From an uncultured Pseudomonadota bacterium (GTDB lineage Bacteria > Pseudomonadota > Gammaproteobacteria > Burkholderiales > Casimicrobiaceae): a stretch of 5,594 bases of DNA. Made by a program: the position numbers and the translations under genes. The notes under the pieces were generated by a model, which ran no database searches, was not told the origin of the DNA, and saw only the letters and a list, made by a program, of their open reading frames with translations. The stretch spans positions 1-5,594 of the forward strand of contig CALFEY010000283.1 of the NCBI GenBank assembly GCA_937958295.1. The letters are read 5' to 3'. Positions 1 to 5,594 of this stretch are shown one piece after another (within the stretch, counting starts at the first letter, position 1; each line of letters begins with the position of its first letter).

Positions 1-1339
1 GCGGGTTGTCCACGCCGGCGTAGCCCGAAGCCATGCTGCGCTTCATCACGATGGAGTTCTTGGCCTTCCACACCTCGAGCACCGGCATGCCGGCGATGGG
101 ACTCGCGGGATCCTCCTGCGCGGCCGGATTCACGATGTCGTTGGCCCCGATCACCATGGCCACGTCGGCACCCGGGAAGTCGTCGTTGAGCTCGTCCATC
201 TCGAACACGATGTCGTAGGGCACCTTGGCCTCGGCGAGCAGCACGTTCATGTGGCCCGGCATGCGGCCCGCCACCGGGTGGATGCCGAAGCGCACGTTCA
301 CGCCGCGCTCGCGCAGCGCCTTGGTGATCTCGAACACGGTGTGCTGCGCCTGCGCCACCGCCATGCCGTAGCCCGGCACGATGATCACGTCCTTCGCGTC
401 CTTGAGCAGCTCCGCGGTCTCGGTGGCCGAGATCGGCGTGACCTCGCCGGCCGGCTGGGCGGCATCGCCCGCCGGCTTGGCCGCCGCACCGCTCTCCGTG
501 CCGAAGCCCCCCGCGATCACGCTGATGAAGTTGCGGTTCATGGCGTTGCACATGATGTAGGAAAGAATAGCGCCGCTCGAGCCCACCAGGGCGCCGGTCA
601 CGATCAGCAGGTCGTTGTTGAGCATGAAGCCGGTGGCGGCCGCCGCCCAGCCCGAGTAGCTGTTCAGCATCGACACCACGACCGGCATATCGGCCCCGCC
701 GATCGCCATCACCATGTGCACGCCGAAGAGCAGCGCGATGACGGTCATCACGATCATCGGCAGCATCGCTTCCGACACGCCGTGGGCGGCGACGAAGCGA
801 TAGCCGAACCAGATCACGATCAGGAGACCGATCAGGTTGATCCAGTGCCGCCCGGGCAGCAGCAGCGGCTTGCCGCTGATCTTGCCGGAGAGCTTGCAGA
901 AGGCGATGATCGAACCAGAGAACGTCACCGCACCGATGAGCACGCCGAGGTACATCTCGATCTCGTGGATCGTGTTCTCGGCGGGCGTGAGTCCCACCGA
1001 CACCGCCGGGTCGACGAAGTTGGCGTAGCCCACCAGCACCGCGGCAAGGCCCACGAGGCTGTGCATCAGCGCCACGAGCTCGGGCATCTGCGTCATCTGC
1101 ACGCGCTTCGCGGCATACAGCCCGACGACGGCGCCCACCAGCATCGCGCCGATGATGTATGGCAGCCCGGCCGCGGTGACCTGCGGCCCGAGGATCGTGG
1201 CTAGCACGGCGATCGCCATGCCGACGATGCCGTAGAGATTGCCGCGGCGGGCGGTCTCCTGGTTGGACAGTCCGCCGAGGCAGAGGATGAAAAGGATGGT
1301 CGCGCCGATGTAGGCGACCGTGGCGAGGCTCGAGGTCAT
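1..1339 (-). CDS. pntB: NAD(P) transhydrogenase subunit beta (PntB), 3' end outside window
   Basis: Beta subunit of the inner-membrane proton-translocating transhydrogenase, which drives hydride transfer from NADH to NADP+ with the proton gradient. The reading frame is open from the ATG at 1339 to base 1, giving 446 residues. The family length is about 460-475, so roughly 28 C-terminal residues lie beyond the left edge. The N-terminal half is hydrophobic (domain II, many membrane helices). It contains PELVALMHS with H93, matching the conserved membrane histidine (H91 in E. coli), and [19 protein letters not shown] around D217. The C-terminal part is the NADP(H)-binding domain [13 protein letters not shown] at 323-332, [32 protein letters not shown] with D401, and KRSM at 433-436. 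The segment joining the two domains (after VIAGGFG) is Ala/Pro-rich and divergent, as is usual there. The start lies 14 bases after the pntA stop, with GGACGAAGACG upstream as a modest ribosome site. Identity is very secure; only the end is unseen. Confidence 0.97.
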   Translation of the reverse strand, partial: MTSSLATVAYIGATILFILCLGGLSNQETARRGNLYGIVGMAIAVLATILGPQVTAAGLPYIIGAMLVGAVVGLYAAKRVQMTQMPELVALMHSLVGLAAVLVGYANFVDPAVSVGLTPAENTIHEIEMYLGVLIGAVTFSGSIIAFCKLSGKISGKPLLLPGRHWINLIGLLIVIWFGYRFVAAHGVSEAMLPMIVMTVIALLFGVHMVMAIGGADMPVVVSMLNSYSGWAAAATGFMLNNDLLIVTGALVGSSGAILSYIMCNAMNRNFISVIAGGFGTESGAAAKPAGDAAQPAGEVTPISATETAELLKDAKDVIIVPGYGMAVAQAQHTVFEITKALRERGVNVRFGIHPVAGRMPGHMNVLLAEAKVPYDIVFEMDELNDDFPGADVAMVIGANDIVNPAAQEDPASPIAGMPVLEVWKAKNSIVMKRSMASGYAGVDNP

Positions 1340-1353
1340 GTTCGTCTTCGTCC

Positions 1354-2949
1354 TTACCTGCGGAACATGTCGAGCATGCGGCGGGTCACGGCAAAGCCGC
1401 CGAACATGTTGATGGTGGCCAGAGCGATGGCGCCGACCGACAGCCAGCGAATCCATTCGTGCGGGCGAGACAGGTCGGTCGATATCTTCGTCAGGTCCGG
1501 GGCGATCTGCACGAGCGCGCCGATCGCGATGATCGACGATACCGCGTTGGTCACGCTCATGAGCGGCGTGTGCAAGGCGGGCTTCACGTTCCATACCACC
1601 ATGTAGCCCACGAAGCAGGCGAGAATGAACACGGTGAAGTGGCCGAGGAACGACGGCGGCGCGTAACGTCCGACCAGCAGGAAGAGGAGCGCGCCGACCC
1701 CGAAGAGCACTGCCGTCTTCGGTCCCGACATCGGGCCGCTCGGCTCGCCGTGGCCATGGCCCTTCGGCTTGGCCGGCATCGCCGCGGCGGCCTTGGGTGC
1801 GGGCGGAGCCGGCAGCTTGAGCGGCGGCGCGGGCCACGTGATGGCGCCATCCTTGACCACGGTGAGGCCGCGGATCGCGTCGTCCTCCATGTTCACGTTC
1901 ACCACGCCGTCCTTGGTCTTGCACAACTCCTCGGTGAGGCGCAGCAGGTTGTTGGAGTAGAGCGTGGACGACTGCGTGGCGAGCCGGCTTGCAAGATCCG
2001 TGTAGCCGACGATGGTCACGCCGTGCTTCACCACCGCCTGGCCGGGCTCGGTGAGCTCGCAGTTGCCGCCCTGCTCGGCCGCCATGTCGACGATCACGCT
2101 CCCGGGCTTCATCGTCTGCACCATCTCGGCGGTGATGAGCTTGGGCGCGGGCTTGCCGGGGATGAGCGCCGTGGTGATGATGATGTCGACCTCGCGCGCC
2201 TGCTTCGCGTACATCTCGCGCTGGGCCTTCTGGAAGCCCTCGCTCATGACCTTGGCGTAGCCGCCGCCGCCCGAGCCTTCCTCCTCGTAGTCGACCTTGA
2301 CGAATTCGCCGCCCAGCGACACCACCTGGTCCGCCACTTCGGCCCGCGTGTCGTTGGCGCGGACGATCGCCCCGAGGTTGGCCGCCGTACCGACCGCCGA
2401 GAGTCCGGCGACACCGGCGCCCGCGATGAACACCTTCGCCGGCGGGATCTTGCCGGCGGCCGTGATCTGCCCGTTGAAGAAGCGGCCGAAGGCATTGGCG
2501 GCTTCGACGACGGCGCGATAGCCGCTGACGCCCGCCATCGATGTGAGCGCATCCATCTTCTGGGCGCGCGAGAGCTGGCGCGGCAGGGCGTCGATGGCGA
2601 GCACCGTGGCCTTCTTCGCCGACAGCTGCTGCATGAGCTCGGGGTGCTGCGCCGGCCAGACGAAGCCCACCACCATCCCGCCTTCGCGCATCAGCCCCAC
2701 TTCCGTGGCGGTGGGAGGGCGCACTTTGAAGACGATGTCGGAGGCGGCCCAAAGCTCCGCGGCAGTGGGCAACACGTCCGCCCCCGCCGCGCGGTAGGTG
2801 TCGTCCGCGAAGTTGGCGGCGGCTCCGGCCCCCGTCTCGATCGCGACGCGAAAGCCGAGCTTGATCAACTTGGCGACGACGTCCGGCACCGTGGCCACCC
2901 GCTTCTCGCCCGGGAACACTTCCCGGGGCACCCCGATCTGCAATGCCAT
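1354..2949 (-). CDS. pntA: NAD(P) transhydrogenase subunit alpha (PntA)
   Basis: Alpha subunit of proton-translocating transhydrogenase, 531 residues (E. coli PntA is 510). Residues 1-370 form the cytoplasmic NAD(H)-binding domain I. It starts [19 protein letters not shown], with a Rossmann glycine motif GAGVAGL at 177-183, then NDTRAEV at 199-205, and the mobile-loop region GYTDLASR at 315-322 followed by [10 protein letters not shown]. Residues about 374-410 are a Pro/Ala/Lys linker ending in GHGHGE. Residues about 411-523 hold four predicted membrane helices, the PntA share of domain II. This is therefore the fused, two-subunit type and not the split PntAA/PntAB type. The ATG at 2949 is chosen because the family N-terminus starts exactly there and AGGGAG lies about 9-10 bases upstream. 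The frame stays open for a further 945 bases upstream, but that part only shadows the neighbouring gene. It stops with TAA 14 bases before pntB, so the two are co-translated partners. Confidence 0.98.
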   Translation of the reverse strand: MALQIGVPREVFPGEKRVATVPDVVAKLIKLGFRVAIETGAGAAANFADDTYRAAGADVLPTAAELWAASDIVFKVRPPTATEVGLMREGGMVVGFVWPAQHPELMQQLSAKKATVLAIDALPRQLSRAQKMDALTSMAGVSGYRAVVEAANAFGRFFNGQITAAGKIPPAKVFIAGAGVAGLSAVGTAANLGAIVRANDTRAEVADQVVSLGGEFVKVDYEEEGSGGGGYAKVMSEGFQKAQREMYAKQAREVDIIITTALIPGKPAPKLITAEMVQTMKPGSVIVDMAAEQGGNCELTEPGQAVVKHGVTIVGYTDLASRLATQSSTLYSNNLLRLTEELCKTKDGVVNVNMEDDAIRGLTVVKDGAITWPAPPLKLPAPPAPKAAAAMPAKPKGHGHGEPSGPMSGPKTAVLFGVGALLFLLVGRYAPPSFLGHFTVFILACFVGYMVVWNVKPALHTPLMSVTNAVSSIIAIGALVQIAPDLTKISTDLSRPHEWIRWLSVGAIALATINMFGGFAVTRRMLDMFRR

Positions 2950-3007
2950 TGCCTCTGTCTCCCTGACGCGATGCGCTCGCGCGTTGGTGTTCGTCACTCG
3001 CCTCTCG

Positions 3008-3025
3008 CCCGCGCCGCAGCGCGGG
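3008..3025 (-). other. Intercistronic GC hairpin between the dehydrogenase gene and pntA
   Basis: A perfect 7-bp stem (CCCGCGC/GCGCGGG) with a 4-base loop begins seven bases after the dehydrogenase stop codon and ends 58 bases before the pntA ATG. No run of T follows on the minus strand, so it does not fit a classical intrinsic terminator. It could be a partial terminator, an mRNA-stabilising or processing structure that sets unequal expression of the two genes, or chance in GC-rich DNA. The hairpin is seen directly; any role is inference. Confidence 0.4.
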
Positions 3026-3032
3026 GTTGCCG

Positions 3033-4097
3033 TCAAAGCGCGGCCGCGATCGCCTTGCCCAAGTCCGTGGTCGTGGCCTTGCCGCCAAGGTCGGGCGTGC
3101 GCGGCGAATCCTTGGCCGAGAGCACCCGCTCGATGGCATTCACGATCGCCGCCCCGGCCTGCGGGTAGCCCAGGAAGTCGAGCATGAGCGCGCCGGACCA
3201 GATCTGCCCGATCGGGTTGGCGATCCCCTTGCCCGCGATGTCGGGGGCGGACCCGTGTACCGGCTCGAACAGCGACGGAAACGCGCGCTCCGGATTGAGA
3301 TTGGCCGATGGCGCAATGCCGATGGTGCCGCACACCGCGGGACCCAAGTCGGAGAGGATGTCGCCGAACAGGTTGGAAGCCACCACCACGTCGAAGAATT
3401 GCGGCCGCTGCACGAAGTGCGCGGAGAGGATGTCGATGTGGAACTGGTCGGTGCGAATATCCGGGTATGCCGCGGACATCGCCTTGAATCGCTCGTCCCA
3501 GTACGGCATGGTGATCGAGATGCCGTTCGACTTCGTGGCGGAGGTCACGTGCTTGTCGGCCCGCGTGCGCGCGAGCTCGAAGGCGAACTTCATCACACGG
3601 TCGGTGCCTTTGCGGGAGAAGCACGACTGCTGGAACACGATCTCGCGGTCGGTATCGCCGTACATGCGCCCACCCACCGACGAGTACTCGCCTTCGGTAT
3701 TCTCGCGCACCACCACGAAATCGATGTCGCCCGGCTGGCGTCCGGCCAGCGGTGAAGGAATGCCGGGCATGAGCTTGCACGGCCGCATGTTCACGTACTG
3801 GTCGAAATCGCGGCGGAACTTGATGAGCGATCCCCACAGCGACACGTGGTCGGGGATGAGCGCGGGCCAGCCCACCGCGCCGTAGAAAATGCACTCGAAG
3901 GGCCTGAGCTGGTCCTGCCAGTCGTCAGGCATCATCTTGCCGTGCTTGACGTAGTAGTCGCAGCTCCAATCGAACGACGTGCAGGCAAGGTCCACGCCGT
4001 ATTTGCGCGCCGCGGCTTCCACCACGCGCAACCCCTCGGGGACCACTTCCTTGCCGATGCCGTCACCCGGCATGACGGCTATCCTGTGTGCAGCCAT
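3033..4097 (-). CDS. dmlA: Tartrate/D-malate dehydrogenase (decarboxylating), DmlA/TtuC family
   Basis: Cytoplasmic NAD- and divalent-metal-dependent beta-decarboxylating dehydrogenase of 354 residues, closest by recall to E. coli DmlA (361) and tartrate dehydrogenases. Family enzymes oxidise D-malate to pyruvate plus CO2 and also act on L-tartrate and related 2-hydroxyacids. Visible motifs are GDGIGKEV (11-18), HGKMMPDDW (52-60), [16 protein letters not shown] (91-106) with the substrate arginines, and [10 protein letters not shown] (131-140) with the catalytic-type tyrosine. Also present are TSATKSNG with the lysine K189, metal-site acids D222 (HIDIL), D246 and D250 (NLFGDILSD), and the NAD-site loop [15 protein letters not shown] (281-295). 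The ATG at 4097 is preferred over an in-frame GTG at 4115 because GGAGGAG sits nine bases before it, inside the longer alternative; the longer form would add only six residues. It stops with TGA 83 bases before pntA. No LysR-type regulator gene is adjacent, unlike E. coli dmlA with dmlR. Family assignment is secure, but the preferred substrate cannot be read from sequence. Confidence 0.93.
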   Translation of the reverse strand: MAAHRIAVMPGDGIGKEVVPEGLRVVEAAARKYGVDLACTSFDWSCDYYVKHGKMMPDDWQDQLRPFECIFYGAVGWPALIPDHVSLWGSLIKFRRDFDQYVNMRPCKLMPGIPSPLAGRQPGDIDFVVVRENTEGEYSSVGGRMYGDTDREIVFQQSCFSRKGTDRVMKFAFELARTRADKHVTSATKSNGISITMPYWDERFKAMSAAYPDIRTDQFHIDILSAHFVQRPQFFDVVVASNLFGDILSDLGPAVCGTIGIAPSANLNPERAFPSLFEPVHGSAPDIAGKGIANPIGQIWSGALMLDFLGYPQAGAAIVNAIERVLSAKDSPRTPDLGGKATTTDLGKAIAAAL

Positions 4098-4105
4098 GTC
4101 CTTCC

Positions 4106-4112
4106 GCTCCTC
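4106..4112 (-). promoter_or_regulatory. Strong ribosome-binding site deciding the dehydrogenase start
   Basis: On the minus strand GGAGGAG is followed by nine bases (CGGAAGGAC) and then the ATG at 4097. This is a near-ideal Shine-Dalgarno placement for the ATG. It overlaps the codons just after the upstream in-frame GTG at 4115, which argues against that GTG as the start. Confidence 0.75.
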
Positions 4113-4152
4113 CACCGTTAAGGCTCGATCGCGACCGATAGTCTACGCATAC

Positions 4153-4168
4153 TCGGCCAAGCGGCCGA
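4153..4168. repeat. Short inverted repeat, possible operator
   Basis: TCGGCC, four bases (AAGC), then GGCCGA form a perfect 6-bp inverted repeat in the middle of the divergent intergenic region. It lies 56 bases upstream of the dehydrogenase ATG and 65 bases upstream of the EVE-gene ATG. A regulator site is possible, but so short a GC palindrome can arise by chance here. Confidence 0.3.
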
Positions 4169-4193
4169 TGGCCCGCGCATGCCGCGCCCGCTA

Positions 4194-4214
4194 GCCTCGT
4201 CCCTCGTCCCTCGC
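4194..4214 (+). repeat. Three tandem 7-base units (consensus CCCTCGT)
   Basis: The units GCCTCGT, CCCTCGT and CCCTCGC follow each other directly, ending 18 bases before the EVE-gene ATG, probably within its leader. The repeat is seen directly. It may be simple slippage; no function is evident. Confidence 0.5.
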
Positions 4215-4232
4215 CTGAACAGGAATCGCGCC

Positions 4233-4847
4233 ATGACCTCCCGTCCCGCCAACGCCGCCGCGCCCGCCGCCTCCAGGCCGTCGGATGCCACGTCACCCCT
4301 GTCCGCCGAGGCCGGGCCGGACGTTCCCGCGGCCACCGCCAGCGTGCGCCGCCGCGCGCGGCCGCAACCCGCGGCGGAGCGTCCACGCTGCTACTGGATA
4401 GGCGTGGTCTCCGGCGAGCACGCGGCCCGGGCCGTCGCCGGCGGCTTCGCCCAGGTGAGCCACGGCAAGGCGGGCCCGCTCGCGCGCATGGAGCGCGGGG
4501 ACGGCCTGCTGTATTACTCGCCCCGCGAGCACGAGGGCAGTGGACCGCCGCTCATGGCCTTTACCGCGCTCGCCCGCATCGGGCAAGGCGCCATCGAGTC
4601 CATCGACGTGCAGGGCCAGCGCTCATTCCGCCGTCCCGCGCACTTCCTGCCGGTGCAACCCGCACCGGTCAAGCCGCTCATCGAGCACCTCACCTTCATC
4701 CGCAGCAAAACGCACTGGGGCGCGGCGTTCCGCTTCGGCTTCCTGCGCATTCCGGAAGAAGACTTCGCGCGCATCGCCGCGGCGCTCGGCCGCGATTTCG
4801 GGAGCGATTTCCCGCCCGCGCCCGTCGCGCCCATCCGCTCGACCTGA
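4233..4847 (+). CDS. EVE-domain protein (UPF0310-like) with Ala/Pro-rich N-terminal extension
   Basis: A 204-residue protein. Residues about 53-185 match the EVE domain, a PUA-like fold: CYWIGVVSGEHAARAVAGGF at the start, then FAQVSHGKAGPLARMERGDG, LLYYSPRE, LMAFTALARIG, and KTHWGAAFRFGFLRI with W162 near the end. EVE domains are thought to bind modified bases in nucleic acids and often accompany restriction or RNA-processing functions; the single-domain UPF0310 type has no established role. Residues 1-52 are low-complexity, rich in Ala, Pro, Ser and Arg, and unlike typical family members that begin almost at the YW motif. The ATG at 4233 is chosen because AGGA lies eight bases upstream. An in-frame ATG at 4179 lacks a good site, and a GTG at 4344 would remove most of the extension but has no visible ribosome site. 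It is divergent from the dehydrogenase and followed after 67 bases by the ABM-like gene. Confidence 0.88.
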   Translation: MTSRPANAAAPAASRPSDATSPLSAEAGPDVPAATASVRRRARPQPAAERPRCYWIGVVSGEHAARAVAGGFAQVSHGKAGPLARMERGDGLLYYSPREHEGSGPPLMAFTALARIGQGAIESIDVQGQRSFRRPAHFLPVQPAPVKPLIEHLTFIRSKTHWGAAFRFGFLRIPEEDFARIAAALGRDFGSDFPPAPVAPIRST

Positions 4848-4914
4848 CGCCCGCGCCGCGGTATCGTCCCCCAGCGGCGCCATGCGGGCGCGGCGGTGCG
4901 AGCGGGAGACGACG

Positions 4915-5235
4915 ATGGGGGTGATGGTAATGGCCTTGTTCCGGCCCAAGCCGGGCGGCGAAGCCGAGCTTCTCGCGTGCATGCGCGACCACCTCCCCGT
5001 GCTGCGCGCGCAGGGCCTCGCCACCGACCGCGACAGCCTCGTGCTGCGCGCCGCCGATGGCACCCTGGTCGAGATCTTCGAGTGGCGCTCGCCGGCCGCC
5101 ATCGAGGCGGCCCACGACAATCCGGCGGTCGCACAGCTGTGGGCCCGCTACGCCGCCTGCTGCGACTACGTCACGCTGGGCGATCTCCCCGAGGCCACGC
5201 AGATGTTCCCCGCGTTCGCGCCGGTCGTGCTCTAG
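4915..5235 (+). CDS. Small ABM-like dimeric alpha/beta-barrel protein, function unknown
   Basis: A 106-residue soluble protein with the pattern of the antibiotic-biosynthesis-monooxygenase/dimeric alpha-beta barrel fold. It has a first strand MVMALFRPKPG, a helix GGEAELLACMRDHLPVLRAQ, strands SLVLRAADGT and LVEIFEWRS, a helix AAIEAAHDNPAVAQLWARYA, and a last strand plus tail CDYVTLGDLPEATQMFPAF. FEWRS followed by AIEAAHDNP is typical of such folds. Members range from heme-degrading and quinol monooxygenases to proteins of unknown role, and no catalytic signature here decides between them. The ATG at 4915 has GGGAG six bases upstream. In-frame ATGs at 4882, 4924 and 4930 are alternatives, so the first few residues are uncertain. 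It lies 67 bases after the EVE gene on the same strand and may be co-transcribed. The gene is convincing; the function is not known. Confidence 0.8.
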   Translation: MGVMVMALFRPKPGGEAELLACMRDHLPVLRAQGLATDRDSLVLRAADGTLVEIFEWRSPAAIEAAHDNPAVAQLWARYAACCDYVTLGDLPEATQMFPAFAPVVL

Positions 5236-5237
5236 GC

Positions 5238-5250
5238 CCCGCGCTGCGGG
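5238..5250 (+). terminator. Short GC hairpin just after the ABM-like gene
   Basis: CCCGC, three bases (GCT), then GCGGG form a 5-bp stem starting three bases after the stop codon. No T-run follows, so termination activity is doubtful. In this GC-rich background a stem of this size may be incidental. Confidence 0.2.
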
Positions 5251-5336
5251 TGACGTGCCGCCGCGAGCAGACCTCGCGCGCGCAGCCTCATCGTGCGTCC
5301 CCGGGCGGCGCGCGCACCGCCGCGTGTTACCTTTGC

Positions 5337-5364
5337 GGCCCACAAGAACAACGTCTTGCCGGCC
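5337..5364 (+). promoter_or_regulatory. Imperfect 28-base inverted repeat upstream of the transporter gene
   Basis: GGCC, two bases, CAAGA, a six-base centre (ACAACG), TCTTG, two bases, GGCC are symmetric about one point, with only the two-base steps mismatched. The element ends 30 bases before the transporter ATG at 5395. It could be a regulator binding site or a 5' leader hairpin. The 158-base gap 5236-5394 otherwise shows only GC-rich sequence with no clear promoter. Confidence 0.4.
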
Positions 5365-5394
5365 GCCTCGAGAGCGCCGCCGTCCCGCAGTGCC

Positions 5395-5594
5395 ATGACC
5401 TCGTCCTCTCCCGCCGCGGATCCCGCGCGCCACCGCCGTGCCGTCGTGATGATGGTCGTCGGGGCCATCTGCTGGTCCACCGGCGGCCTTTTGGTGCGCG
5501 AGCTATCGATCACCAACGCCTGGGAGATCGTGTTCTGGCGCTCGCTGTTCATGGCCCTGTTCGTGGCGGGGGTGCTGGGCGTGATGCATCGCAG
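5395..5594 (+). CDS. EamA/DMT-superfamily transporter, N-terminal fragment (3' end outside window)
   Basis: The frame is open from the ATG at 5395 to the right edge, giving 66 residues of a protein that in this family is about 290-310 long with ten membrane helices. Residues 1-16 are polar (MTSSSPAADPARHRRA), followed by a first hydrophobic helix at about 17-34. That helix carries AICWSTGGLLVREL, the usual EamA pattern of a Trp followed by small residues near the first helix. A second helix at about 44-63 begins EIVFWRSLFMALFV, matching the conserved 'xxxRSLF' start of helix 2. Such proteins export or import small metabolites, and the substrate cannot be predicted from this fragment. No good Shine-Dalgarno precedes the ATG; an in-frame TTG at 5356 is possible but is not better supported. 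Family is fairly clear; start and substrate are uncertain. Confidence 0.8.
   Translation, partial: MTSSSPAADPARHRRAVVMMVVGAICWSTGGLLVRELSITNAWEIVFWRSLFMALFVAGVLGVMHR

Larger units (their letters stand above)
4098..4232. promoter_or_regulatory. Divergent intergenic region between dehydrogenase and EVE-domain genes
   Basis: This 135-base gap separates two divergently transcribed genes, so it should hold promoters in both directions plus their leaders. It contains a 6-bp inverted repeat at 4153-4168, a threefold 7-base direct repeat at 4194-4214, and ribosome sites at both edges. The least GC-rich part is about 4117-4153. I see no convincing paired -35/-10 elements: on the plus strand CATACT at 4148-4153 is a weak -10-like match without a good -35. 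The regulatory role is inferred from position. Confidence 0.5.

Noticed and set aside
251..1204. A 317-residue His/Arg-rich plus-strand open frame opposite pntB
   Set aside because: The His-rich composition arises from reading Val/Met/Ile codons of a membrane protein in reverse complement. No recognisable fold or ribosome site.
1459..3168. A 569-residue plus-strand open frame opposite pntA
   Set aside because: The translation is Arg/His/Asp/Gly-rich with no hydrophobic core or domain, typical of the antisense of a high-GC gene. It lies almost entirely opposite a well-supported gene.
3027..3755. A 242-residue plus-strand open frame opposite the dehydrogenase
   Set aside because: Composition is a shadow of the real gene on the other strand; no family resemblance.
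1354..3894. An 846-residue minus-strand open frame suggesting pntA fused to a large N-terminal domain
   Set aside because: The first 315 residues are Arg/His/Ala-rich sequence in the wrong frame of the dehydrogenase gene and its downstream gap. The PntA family start ([10 protein letters not shown]) and a ribosome site are at 2949.
4098..4115. GTG at 4115 as the start of the dehydrogenase
   Set aside because: The six extra codons overlap the GGAGGAG site that is ideally placed for the ATG at 4097, and family members begin close to that ATG.
4540..4914. A 125-residue N-terminal extension of the ABM-like protein overlapping the EVE gene
   Set aside because: The extension is Ser/Arg/Ala-rich frame-shadow of the EVE gene. 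The ATG at 4915 has a good ribosome site, and the alpha/beta-barrel fold starts there.
5274..5322. Alternating GCGCGC runs in the gap before the transporter as a possible long hairpin or Z-DNA site
   Set aside because: The runs are short, separated by about 27 bases, and expected in such GC-rich sequence; no supporting feature.
4696..5433. A 245-residue minus-strand open frame across the EVE, ABM-like and transporter genes
   Set aside because: It runs antisense to three convincing genes and their gaps and is Arg/Gly/Ala-rich with no domain signature.

Overview
This is a GC-rich stretch (roughly two-thirds G+C by eye) of a bacterial chromosome. The proteins look proteobacterial. PntA and PntB have the two-subunit arrangement known from E. 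coli, and the dehydrogenase closely resembles E. coli DmlA (YeaU). A beta- or gammaproteobacterium with high GC is the best guess, but nothing in the window fixes the taxon. There are no RNA genes, insertion sequences, phage genes or CRISPR repeats. It looks like ordinary chromosomal DNA rather than an island.

Layout. The left three quarters is a minus-strand cluster, read from right to left. It starts with a tartrate/D-malate dehydrogenase of the isocitrate/isopropylmalate dehydrogenase family (4097 to 3033). Then come pntA (2949 to 1354) and pntB (1339, running off the left edge at base 1), the alpha and beta subunits of proton-translocating NAD(P) transhydrogenase. pntA and pntB are 14 bases apart and clearly co-transcribed. 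The dehydrogenase lies 83 bases upstream of pntA, with a compact GC hairpin between them that lacks a U-tract, so a three-gene operon is plausible. The right quarter is on the plus strand, divergent from the cluster: an EVE-domain protein (4233-4847), a 106-residue ABM-like dimeric alpha/beta-barrel protein (4915-5235), and the first 66 residues of an EamA/DMT-type membrane transporter (5395 to the right edge).

How the genes may work together. The dehydrogenase would yield NADH and CO2 from D-malate or tartrate. PntAB uses the proton gradient to move hydride from NADH to NADP+, making NADPH. Placing them in one transcription unit would link oxidation of a hydroxy-acid to NADPH supply; this is inference from gene order. 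The EVE and ABM-like genes are 67 bases apart and may be co-transcribed, but nothing ties them functionally to the left cluster. The transporter follows a 158-base gap that carries an inverted repeat and is probably separately expressed.

I found no convincing new multi-gene system. The points most worth a second look are the dehydrogenase-transhydrogenase linkage, the EVE protein with its unusual N-terminal extension, the uncharacterised ABM-like protein, and the inverted repeats in the intergenic regions.
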